Shown: positions 54,791-61,211 of the stretch, in pieces
Layout of the letters: every line of letters begins with the position of its first letter
Position numbering within the stretch: the stretch's first letter is position 1
Assembly (NCBI GenBank): GCA_036381035.1
Contig: DASVDQ010000021.1
Span: forward strand, 62,001 to 126,000
Length of the DNA: 64,000 bases
Origin: Trueperaceae bacterium
Lineage (GTDB): Bacteria; Deinococcota; Deinococci; Deinococcales; Trueperaceae
Direction: 5' to 3'
Program-made: the position numbers and the translations under genes
The notes under the pieces: model-generated
Databases searched by the model: none
What the model was told of the DNA's origin: nothing
What the model saw: the letters and a program-made list of their open reading frames with translations, nothing else

Positions 54791-56404
54791 ATGGCGGAAG
54801 ACCAGCAGACCATGCGGCGCGAGTGCGGCACGATGGAGGTGCACGAGAGGCTACTCCGCCAGGTGCCGGGCTACGCGGAGGCTCGTTCGAGGGCCGAGAA
54901 CTACGCCCTGCGCGCGGCGGTCCTGCCGCAGATGGCCAGGGAGGGCTGCACCACGATCCCCGTCGTGGTCCACGTGGTGCACAAGACGCCCGCGCAGAAC
55001 ATCTCCGACGCCCAGATCCACAGCCAGATCGCCGTCCTCAACGACGACTTCCGCATGCGGAACGCCGACCTGTCGACGGCCCCCGCGCCGTTCGCGGCCG
55101 TCGCCGGCGACGCGCGCCTGAGCTTCGAGCTGGCGACGACGGACCCGGACGGCAACCCCACCGACGGCATCGTGAGGGTGAGGACCGACAAGTCGGAGTT
55201 CTCCACCGTCGCCGACGACATCAAGTTCTCCGCCCAGGGCGGCTCCGACGCCTGGCCCGCCGACAGGTACCTGAACATCTGGGTCGCCCCGAGGATCGTG
55301 GGCTCCGGCGGCCAGAACGTGCTGGGCTACGCCCAGTTCCCCGGCGGGCCTCCCCAGACCGACGGCGTGGTGATCCTCCACAGCGCCTTCGGCACCACGG
55401 GGACCGCCGCGGCGCCGTTCGACCGCGGGCGCACTGCCACCCACGAGATCGGCCACTGGCTGAACCTGAGGCACATCTGGGGCGACGACGGCACCGGCTG
55501 CGCCGGCAGCGACTTCGTGTCCGACACGCCCAACCAGGGCGGCCCGAACTACGGGGTCCCGACGTTCCCGCGCATCAGCTGCGGCAACGGCCCCAACGGC
55601 GACATGTTCGTCAACTACATGGACTACGTCGACGACGCGGCGATGGTCATGTTCACGGCCGAGCAGGTCGTGCGCATGCAGGCCGCCCTCGACAGCAGCC
55701 GCAGCACGATCGGCGAGACGCGCCCGTGCCTGAAGGTCCCCGTCAAGGACCACCCCAAGGACCCCATCAAGGAGCACCCCAAGGACCTGCCGAAGGAGTT
55801 CTCCAAGGACCCGCCCAAGGAACATCCCAAGGACCTCCCGAAGGACCCCTTCAAGGAGCACCCGAAGGACCTCCCCAAGGAGTTCCCGAAGGACCTGCCG
55901 AAGGACCTGCCCAAGGACCTCCACAAGGAGCCGACGAAGGAGCTCCCGAAGGACCCCCCCAAGGAGCTGCCCAAGGACTTCAGCAAGGACCCGCCGAAGG
56001 ACCTGCCCAAGGAGGTCTTCAAGGAGTTCCCCAAGGACCCGCCCAAGGAGCTCATCAAGGAGTTCCCGAAGGACGGGATCAAGGACTTCAAGGAGGGTCC
56101 AGTCGACCCGCAGAAGCCGCCCATCGCCGACGGGCCCAAGAACGTGTTCGACCCGCCGAAGGGCCTCATGGAGCCGCCGATCGACCTCGGTCCCGGCAAC
56201 CTGCCCTTCGTGCTCGGCACGGGCACCGCGGCCGCGGCGGGGGCGCGGGGCGGCGGGGCGCAGCAGAGGGCGGCCCTGCTGGCCGCGTACACGGAGCTGC
56301 TGGCCCAGTACGCGCGCCTGCACGCCGCCGGCATGCTGGACGCCTCCGGCATGGCCGCGTGGCAGCAGGCCGCGGCCGCCTACCAGCAGCTCATCGGGAG
56401 CTGA
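54791..56404 (+). CDS. M43 (pappalysin-like) zinc metalloprotease with Lys-Asp/Glu repeat tail
   Basis: A 537-residue protein. Residues 50-300 are an M43 metzincin-like peptidase: zinc motif HEIGHWLNLRH (218-228), which is the extended HExxHxxGxxH with Asn in place of Gly, followed by IWGDDG and the Met-turn YMDY (M277). Residues 319-437 are a repeat tract of Lys-(Asp/Glu)-x-x tetrads, 28 in an unbroken row, often with Pro at position 4. A Pro-rich linker and an Ala-rich helical domain (about 475-537) end the chain. There is no signal peptide, unlike most M43 enzymes. GGGGAGGGAGG precedes the ATG. The ATP-grasp gene 17 bases downstream may modify the tail. Confidence 0.88.
   Translation: MAEDQQTMRRECGTMEVHERLLRQVPGYAEARSRAENYALRAAVLPQMAREGCTTIPVVVHVVHKTPAQNISDAQIHSQIAVLNDDFRMRNADLSTAPAPFAAVAGDARLSFELATTDPDGNPTDGIVRVRTDKSEFSTVADDIKFSAQGGSDAWPADRYLNIWVAPRIVGSGGQNVLGYAQFPGGPPQTDGVVILHSAFGTTGTAAAPFDRGRTATHEIGHWLNLRHIWGDDGTGCAGSDFVSDTPNQGGPNYGVPTFPRISCGNGPNGDMFVNYMDYVDDAAMVMFTAEQVVRMQAALDSSRSTIGETRPCLKVPVKDHPKDPIKEHPKDLPKEFSKDPPKEHPKDLPKDPFKEHPKDLPKEFPKDLPKDLPKDLHKEPTKELPKDPPKELPKDFSKDPPKDLPKEVFKEFPKDPPKELIKEFPKDGIKDFKEGPVDPQKPPIADGPKNVFDPPKGLMEPPIDLGPGNLPFVLGTGTAAAAGARGGGAQQRAALLAAYTELLAQYARLHAAGMLDASGMAAWQQAAAAYQQLIGS
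55745..56101 (+). repeat. In-gene tetrapeptide repeat tract, K(D/E)xx
   Basis: 28 consecutive 12-base units (55745-56080) encode Lys-Asp or Lys-Glu plus two residues, followed by KDF and KEGP. Almost all units start AAGGA(C/G). Third and fourth positions are mostly Leu/Phe/His/Pro and Pro. Unit sequence varies at the codon level, so it is not a recent perfect duplication; the amino-acid pattern is under selection. Confidence 0.9.
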
Positions 56405-56421
56405 GCGCTACGAGGTGAGAG

Positions 56422-57369
56422 TTGATCCTCATCGTCAGCTACCCGAGCTACGACCACGTCGAGCGGGTCGTCGAGCACCTCACGCGGCCCTGGGCGCTCT
56501 TCGACACGGGCTCGTTCCCCGCGCGCGCGAGCCTCGCCGTGAGCGTCAAGGAGTGCTGCGAGGGCCTCCTGCTCACGACCGAGGGCGGCGAGGTCATCGA
56601 CCTCGCCAGGGTGGGCGCCGTGTGGCACCGCCGCATCAGCCCGCTCGGGCTCGACGGGTCGCTCACCGACCCGACGGGCCGGCTGTTCGCCTGGTCGGAG
56701 TCGAACGAGGCGCTGCTGGGCCTGTGGTACTCGCTGCACTGCTACTGGATGAACCCGCCCCTGGCGGACGAGGTCGGCCAGCGCAAGGTGCGCCAGCTCC
56801 AGCTCGCGCGGTCCGTGGGCCTCGCGGTCCCCGAGACGCTCATCACGAACGACCCGGCCCGCGCCCGCGAGTTCGTCGCCGCTCACGCCGGGGGCGGCGT
56901 GGTGCGCAAGGCGTTCCGGAACATCGCCGAGGCGCCGCGGGAGACGAGCCTGGTGAGCGAGGCCGACCTGCGGCTCATCGACACGGTGCGCTTCGCGCCC
57001 GTGATCTTCCAGCGCTACGTGCCGGCGGACCTCGACCTGCGCGTCACCTACGTCGACGGCGAGCTGTTCCCCGCGGCGATCCGCTCCGGCCCCGAGTACC
57101 GGACCGACTACCGCCTGGGCGTCGGGCGCGCCGACGTGTTCCCCTACGAGCTGCCGGACGACGTCGCCGCGAGGCTCGGCCGGCTGATGGACGAGCTCGA
57201 CCTGCGCTTCGGCGGCATCGACATGCGGGTGACGCCGGAGGGCGAGCACGTGTTCCTGGAGGTGAACCCGGCGGGCGAGTACCTGTTCGTGACGGAGCGG
57301 ACCGGCCAGCCCGTGCCCCAGGCCATCGCGGCGGCGCTGGACAGGCACGACGCCGCGTGGTCCGGCTGA
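56422..57369 (+). CDS. MvdD/MvdC-like ATP-grasp ligase (graspetide synthetase family)
   Basis: A 315-residue ATP-grasp enzyme. Members of this branch join Lys, Ser or Thr side chains to Asp or Glu side chains in ribosomally made peptides (microviridin-type). Family marks: N-terminal ILIVSYPSYDHVERVVEHL, VWHRR (67-71), WMNPP (109-113), KVRQLQLARSVGLAVPETLITNDP (122-145), ATP-binding K163, FQRYVPADLDLRV (196-208) and the metal/ATP motif FLEVNPAGEYLFV (278-290). TTG start with GAGGTG 4 bases upstream (56412-56417). Immediately after the protease gene, so the protease tail or the small protein is the expected substrate. A RimK-like glutamate ligase role is the alternative. Confidence 0.85.
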   Translation: MILIVSYPSYDHVERVVEHLTRPWALFDTGSFPARASLAVSVKECCEGLLLTTEGGEVIDLARVGAVWHRRISPLGLDGSLTDPTGRLFAWSESNEALLGLWYSLHCYWMNPPLADEVGQRKVRQLQLARSVGLAVPETLITNDPARAREFVAAHAGGGVVRKAFRNIAEAPRETSLVSEADLRLIDTVRFAPVIFQRYVPADLDLRVTYVDGELFPAAIRSGPEYRTDYRLGVGRADVFPYELPDDVAARLGRLMDELDLRFGGIDMRVTPEGEHVFLEVNPAGEYLFVTERTGQPVPQAIAAALDRHDAAWSG

Positions 57370-57384
57370 ACGGGACGTGAGCGA

Positions 57385-57408
57385 GGGGGAGGCCTCAGGG
57401 CCTCCCCC
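57385..57408 (+). terminator. Terminator-like hairpin after the ATP-grasp gene
   Basis: Perfect 10-bp stem GGGGGAGGCC (57385-57394) with GGCCTCCCCC (57399-57408) and a TCAG loop, 15 bases after the stop. No T-tract follows. The same loop is seen in the terminator at 59885. Confidence 0.55.
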
Positions 57409-57537
57409 GCCTCGTGGCGCCCGCCGTGCTCCGCGCCAGGGGCCCACGGGTCGCCCGCCGCGTTGCTCGCCGCGTGGGCGGCGAAGGCCTCGAGGACCCC
57501 GACCGCACGCCGCCCACCGCCCCCATCGGGCGGCGGC

Positions 57538-59637
57538 TCAGTCGCTGGCCGCGGAGGCGGCGTCCAGGCGGGCCTGGATGGCGTCGAGCCGCGACGCCAC
57601 GAGCTGGGCGACGTCGAGCACCGCGGGCGCGCCCTCAGACTGCGCGCTCTCGCTCGAGCCGAGCATGACCTTGCAGAAGGGACAACCGGTCGCCACGACC
57701 TCGGCGCCGGTGGCGAGGGCCTGAGCGAAGCGCTCCTCGGACACGCGCCTGTCCCCCGGCTCCTCCTCCTTCCAGAACTGGGCGCCGCCGGCGCCGCAGC
57801 AGAAGGAGTCGTTGCGGCTGTGCTCCATCTCGACGAGCCTCGTGCCGCCGGCCTTCAGCACCTCGCGCGGCGCGTCGTACACGCCGTTGTGGCGCCCCAG
57901 GTAGCACGGGTCGTGGAACGTGATCGTGCGCGTGTCGGCCAGCGGCGGCAGGCGCCCCTCGGCCGTGAGGCGCTCGATGAGCTGCGTGTGGTGCACGACC
58001 TCGTAGTGGCCGCCCAGCTGCGGGTAGTCGTTCACCAGGGCGTTGAAGCAGTGCGGGCAGGTCGTGAGCACGAGCTTGCTCTTCGCGCTGTCCAGTTTCT
58101 CCTCGATGAGCACCGAGTTCAGGGTCTCGACGTTCTCGCTGGCGAGCTGGTAGTAGAGGTACTCGTTCCCGGCGCGCCTGGCCGGGTCGCCGGTGCAGCG
58201 CTCGGCCTTGCCGAGGACGGCGTAGTTCACCTTGGCGTGCTCGAGGATCCGCACCATCGCCTTCGTCGTGCGCTGCGCGGCGGGGTCGTACGAGCCGGCG
58301 CAGCCGACGAAGAACAGCACCTCGAAGCCCGGGTTCTCCTCGACCGTCGGCACGCTCAGGCCCTCGGCCCAGGCCATGCGGTCGTCCTGGGCGATGCCCC
58401 AGGGGTTGCCGGTGCGCTCCATGCCACGGAACGCGTTCTGCAGCTCGGCGGGGAACTCGCCCCGCATCATGACGAGGTCGCGCCTGATGTCGACGATGTC
58501 GATCATCTGCTCGCAGCCCACGGGGCAGACCTCCATGCAGGCGCCGCAGGTGGTGCAGGCCCACACGGCCTCTGGCGAGATCGCGAACTCGATGAGCTCC
58601 CTGGGGCTCTCCTCGCCCCTGGCGAAGGCCTCGGCGATGAGGTTGAGCTCGTAGCGCTTGTTGATCTCGAGCGCCGCGGGCGAGAGCGCCTTGCCGGTCC
58701 GGTTCGCCGGGCAGACGTTCGAGCACCTGTTGCACTGGATGCAGGCGTAGGCGTCGAGGAGCTGCGGGAAGCGCAGGTGCTCGAGCTTGGCCGCGCCGAA
58801 CTGCTCGGCGGTCTCGTCCTCCAGGTCGAGCGGCTCGAGCGCGCCCGTCGGCACGGGCGAGAGGTCGTCGCGACGGCGCTCGAGCGCGAACTTCGCCGGC
58901 GCGGCGAAGAGGTGGATGTGCTTGGAGCGCGGGAAGTAGGGCAGGAACGCCAGGACCAGGCCGAGCGCGCCCCACCAGCCGACGTGCCAGCCGAGCATGC
59001 GCCCCTCGCCGAAGCCGACGAGCCCGGCGATGGTCGAGGCGAACGGCTGGAACGGGTCGGCGTGGCCCTCGGCGGCCAGCAGGAACGACTCGGCCGTGAG
59101 GCGGAAGCCCACGTGCAGGAGGATGAAGAGCGCCACGATCAGCGAGTCGCGCCGCACGCCCCCCTGCCTGACCTCCTCGTGCAGGTGCGTGCGCTCGTTC
59201 TGCCGCATCGCGGCCGGGCGCACCAGGAACCGGCGCAGCAGGAAGAAGACGATGGCGACGAGGATCAGGACCGTGACGACGTCGGACAGCAGGCGGTAGG
59301 CGTCGCCGACGGCGCCGAGGTCGAGGCGCGCGGTGAAGCTGCGCGGCAGGAAGCCGTTGAGCCCGTCGATGACGTTGACGAACAGGTAGAGGACGAAGCC
59401 GTAGAAGACGAAGGCGTGGAACGTGCTGGCCACGGGCCGGGCGCGGAACACGGTGCGCTGAGAAAGCGTCCTCAGCACGCCCTGCACGGCGCGCGTCACG
59501 AGCCGGTTCGTGCGCGGCAGCGGGCCCGCCTGCCCGCGCGCGATGACCCTCACGACCCGCGCGAAGCCCACGTACGTCAGGTAGAAGGACGCGCCGGCCA
59601 GCAGGACGAAGGCGACCTTCTCGGCGACGGTGAGCAC
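57538..59637 (-). CDS. Membrane-bound Fe-S oxidoreductase (HdrD/GlpC-like, CCG domains)
   Basis: A 699-residue protein. The N-terminal 250 residues hold five or so membrane helices with a NarI-like cytochrome-b pattern. Two [4Fe-4S] ferredoxin motifs follow, CIQCNRCSNVCP (near 297) and CTTCGACMEVCP (near 359), and two CCG domains: VGCAGSYDP (near 442) and FHDPCYLGRHN with SFCCGAGG (near 608). This layout is the (Fe-S)-binding quinone reductase type associated with electron-transfer flavoprotein or lactate/glycolate oxidation. It transfers electrons to the quinone pool at the inner membrane. GTG start with AGGAGGGAAG upstream. Confidence 0.9.
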   Translation of the reverse strand: MLTVAEKVAFVLLAGASFYLTYVGFARVVRVIARGQAGPLPRTNRLVTRAVQGVLRTLSQRTVFRARPVASTFHAFVFYGFVLYLFVNVIDGLNGFLPRSFTARLDLGAVGDAYRLLSDVVTVLILVAIVFFLLRRFLVRPAAMRQNERTHLHEEVRQGGVRRDSLIVALFILLHVGFRLTAESFLLAAEGHADPFQPFASTIAGLVGFGEGRMLGWHVGWWGALGLVLAFLPYFPRSKHIHLFAAPAKFALERRRDDLSPVPTGALEPLDLEDETAEQFGAAKLEHLRFPQLLDAYACIQCNRCSNVCPANRTGKALSPAALEINKRYELNLIAEAFARGEESPRELIEFAISPEAVWACTTCGACMEVCPVGCEQMIDIVDIRRDLVMMRGEFPAELQNAFRGMERTGNPWGIAQDDRMAWAEGLSVPTVEENPGFEVLFFVGCAGSYDPAAQRTTKAMVRILEHAKVNYAVLGKAERCTGDPARRAGNEYLYYQLASENVETLNSVLIEEKLDSAKSKLVLTTCPHCFNALVNDYPQLGGHYEVVHHTQLIERLTAEGRLPPLADTRTITFHDPCYLGRHNGVYDAPREVLKAGGTRLVEMEHSRNDSFCCGAGGAQFWKEEEPGDRRVSEERFAQALATGAEVVATGCPFCKVMLGSSESAQSEGAPAVLDVAQLVASRLDAIQARLDAASAASD

Positions 59638-59739
59638 TGGCTTCCCTCCTGCCCGTACGGGGCGAACGCGGCCTGGGCGGCTGCCTGACGCCCCACTTTA
59701 CTGTGACCCCGTTCATCACACCTCCCGCGTCGGGGGCGA

Positions 59740-59745
59740 TAGAAT
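59740..59745 (+). promoter_or_regulatory. -10 box of the candidate small RNA
   Basis: TAGAAT; expected transcript start near 59752. The -35 region is not recognisable. Confidence 0.4.
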
Positions 59746-59751
59746 CCTGCC

Positions 59752-59919
59752 ACCACGGGAAGGAGGTGGTCCGTATCAGCGAGAGTTCCGATGTGACCAG
59801 TGGAGGTGCCCGTCGAGGGTAACCAGGACCGCCTCCTGTGAGAGGAAGGAACCGTGGGTTCCCCTCAATCCAGGCGGACACCGGCTCGCCCCGCTCTCAG
59901 GAGCGGGGCGAGTTCTCTT
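59752..59919 (+). ncRNA. Candidate structured small RNA with terminator
   Basis: A roughly 165-base transcript is predicted from the TAGAAT box to a strong terminator. It contains a 12-bp stem, 59761-59772 with 59826-59837 (one G-U pair), enclosing a smaller hairpin (59805-59807/59822-59824 and 59809-59811/59817-59819). A second hairpin is GGAACC/GGTTCC (59848-59853, 59857-59862) extended by GAGG/CCTC around an AA bulge. A competing pairing, CCGCCT (59829-59834) with AGGCGG (59872-59877), would break the long stem. No downstream gene lies on this strand within 600 bases, so it is not an obvious leader. It does not match 6S, SRP RNA, tmRNA or a riboswitch I know. Confidence 0.55.
59885..59919 (+). 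terminator. Intrinsic terminator of the candidate small RNA
   Basis: Perfect 12-bp stem CTCGCCCCGCTC (59885-59896) with GAGCGGGGCGAG (59901-59912), TCAG loop, then TTCTCTT. The T-rich tail is on the plus strand only. Confidence 0.75.
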
Positions 59920-59959
59920 GCGCCCGTCGGCTCTTCGCCCGTCGCCTCGGCGGCGCCGC

Positions 59960-60559
59960 CTAGCTCTCCGAGCCCCTGCCCACGACCCGCCAGGCGGCGG
60001 GCAGGGCGGCCGCGGCGATCGCCAGCTTGATCAGGTCGCCGAGCACGAAGGGCGCCAGGCCGGCCGCGAACGTGGAGGGCCAGTCGAGGCCGAGGGACTG
60101 CCGCAGCCACAGCAGGCCGGGCACGTAGACGACGGCGTTGGCCAGCAGCATCGCGAGCGCGCACGAGAGCGGGCTCCTGTCCCAGCCGCGCGTGGAGAGG
60201 CGGCCGAGCAGCGCGGCCGCCAGCGCGAACCCGACGAGGTAGCCGCCGGTGGGTCCGAGCGCGTACGCCACGCCCGCCTCCCCGCCGGCGAACACGGGCA
60301 GGCCGAGCGCGCCGAGTACCAGGTAGGCGGCGACGGTGGCGAGCCCCAGCGGCGCGCCGTAGGCGGCGCCCACGAGCAGCACGCCGAGGGTCTGGCCGGT
60401 CACCGGCACGGGGCCGATGGGCACGCGCACCTGCGAGAGCAGCGCGAGCAGCAGCACGCCGCCGGCCGCGCACAGCAGCGCCCGCGCGACGGCGCCCGCG
60501 GCGGGCGCGCTCCGGACGGGCACGAGGTGGTCCAGTAGGGCCGCTGTCCTGTGTGTCAT
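59960..60559 (-). CDS. bioY: Biotin transporter BioY
   Basis: S-component of an energy-coupling-factor (ECF) biotin transporter; a 199-residue membrane protein with about six helices. PIGPVPVTGQTLGVLLVGAAYG and the GPTGGYLVGFALAAALLG segment are BioY signatures. No bioM/bioN is adjacent, so it probably uses a shared ECF module or acts alone. ATG start 8 bases after a TAACAT box on the minus strand. Divergent from the thioesterase gene, with only 46 bases between the start codons. Confidence 0.93.
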   Translation of the reverse strand: MTHRTAALLDHLVPVRSAPAAGAVARALLCAAGGVLLLALLSQVRVPIGPVPVTGQTLGVLLVGAAYGAPLGLATVAAYLVLGALGLPVFAGGEAGVAYALGPTGGYLVGFALAAALLGRLSTRGWDRSPLSCALAMLLANAVVYVPGLLWLRQSLGLDWPSTFAAGLAPFVLGDLIKLAIAAAALPAAWRVVGRGSES

Positions 60560-60567
60560 GGCCTGCG

Positions 60568-60573
60568 ATGTTA
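60568..60573 (-). promoter_or_regulatory. -10 box, bioY (leaderless)
   Basis: TAACAT on the minus strand, 8 bases before the ATG at 60559. No BirA-type operator is apparent. Confidence 0.4.
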
Positions 60574-60593
60574 GCGCGCGCGTGGAGCCTACC

Positions 60594-60599
60594 TATACT
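60594..60599 (+). promoter_or_regulatory. -10 box, thioesterase gene (leaderless)
   Basis: TATACT, 6 bases before the GTG at 60606. Back to back with the bioY promoter. Confidence 0.5.
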
Positions 60600-60605
60600 T
60601 CTCGA

Positions 60606-61100
60606 GTGGACCTGGGCCCCGATGAACCCCGCGTCTCCGACTGGGTCGTCACGGTGGACACCGTCTTCCCCAACCAGGTGAACCCCCTGGGCTCGGTGTT
60701 CGGCGGGCGGCTCTTGCAGCTCATGGACGTGAACGCGGCCGTCGCCTGCACGCGCTTCTGCCGCCGGGTCGTAGTCACCGCCTCCACCGAGCCCATCGAC
60801 TTCCGCGCCCCGATCCACGTCGGCGAGATCGTCGAGGTCAAGAGCCGCGTGGCGTGGACGGGGCGGACGAGCATGATCGTGCGCTGCGAGGTGCACGGCG
60901 AGAACCCGCTGACCGGCGAGAGGCGGCTGTGCACGGTGGGCCACCTGAACTTCGTGGCGCTCGGCGAGGACGGCAAGCCGACGCCGGTGCCGCGCCTGCG
61001 CGTGGAGACGGAGATGGAGAGGCGCCACTGGGAGACCGGCCAGCGCGTCAGGGACGCCATCGAGAGGCGCCGACAGGGCAGGGCCCACCAGCCCTCCTGA
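60606..61100 (+). CDS. Acyl-CoA thioesterase (YciA/BFIT-like hotdog fold)
   Basis: A 164-residue hotdog-fold enzyme that hydrolyses acyl-CoA. The VFPNQVNPLGSVFGGRLLQLMD segment (about 20-41), with the catalytic Asp in LMDVNAAVA, and STEPIDFRAPIHVGEIVEV match YciA and mammalian BACH. RTSMIVRCEVHGENPLTGER is also typical. GTG start set by the TATACT box, which lies inside a longer open frame. The C-terminal 20 residues are Arg-rich and variable. Confidence 0.92.
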   Translation: MDLGPDEPRVSDWVVTVDTVFPNQVNPLGSVFGGRLLQLMDVNAAVACTRFCRRVVVTASTEPIDFRAPIHVGEIVEVKSRVAWTGRTSMIVRCEVHGENPLTGERRLCTVGHLNFVALGEDGKPTPVPRLRVETEMERRHWETGQRVRDAIERRRQGRAHQPS

Positions 61101-61105
61101 GCGCG

Positions 61106-61120
61106 CCCGACCCCGTCGGG
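61106..61120 (+). terminator. Small hairpin after the thioesterase gene
   Basis: CCCGAC/GTCGGG with a CCC loop, 5 bases after the stop codon; no T-tract. A weak terminator candidate. Confidence 0.3.
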
Positions 61121-61156
61121 TGCGAGAAGCCACGGCCCCTGAGGGAGCGCCTGGCG

Positions 61157-61162
61157 TAGAGT
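61157..61162 (+). promoter_or_regulatory. -10 box, VWA protein gene
   Basis: TAGAGT; the leader of about 45 bases has a GGGCCG/CGGCCC hairpin (61181-61197) before the GAGGTGGAAGG ribosome binding site. Confidence 0.4.
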
Positions 61163-61211
61163 CCCTCGTCCACGAGAACCGGGCCGAGCCTCGGCCCACG
61201 AGAGGTGGAAG

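Noticed and set aside
55745-56101. CRISPR-like or tandem DNA repeat
   Set aside because: The 12-base periodicity comes from the tetrapeptide pattern inside an intact gene; there are no spacers and the units differ at the DNA level.
59766-59822. 18-codon leader peptide inside the candidate small RNA (GTG start)
   Set aside because: The AGGAGG overlaps the GTG itself, so it cannot serve as its ribosome binding site, and the segment is better explained as one arm of the long stem.
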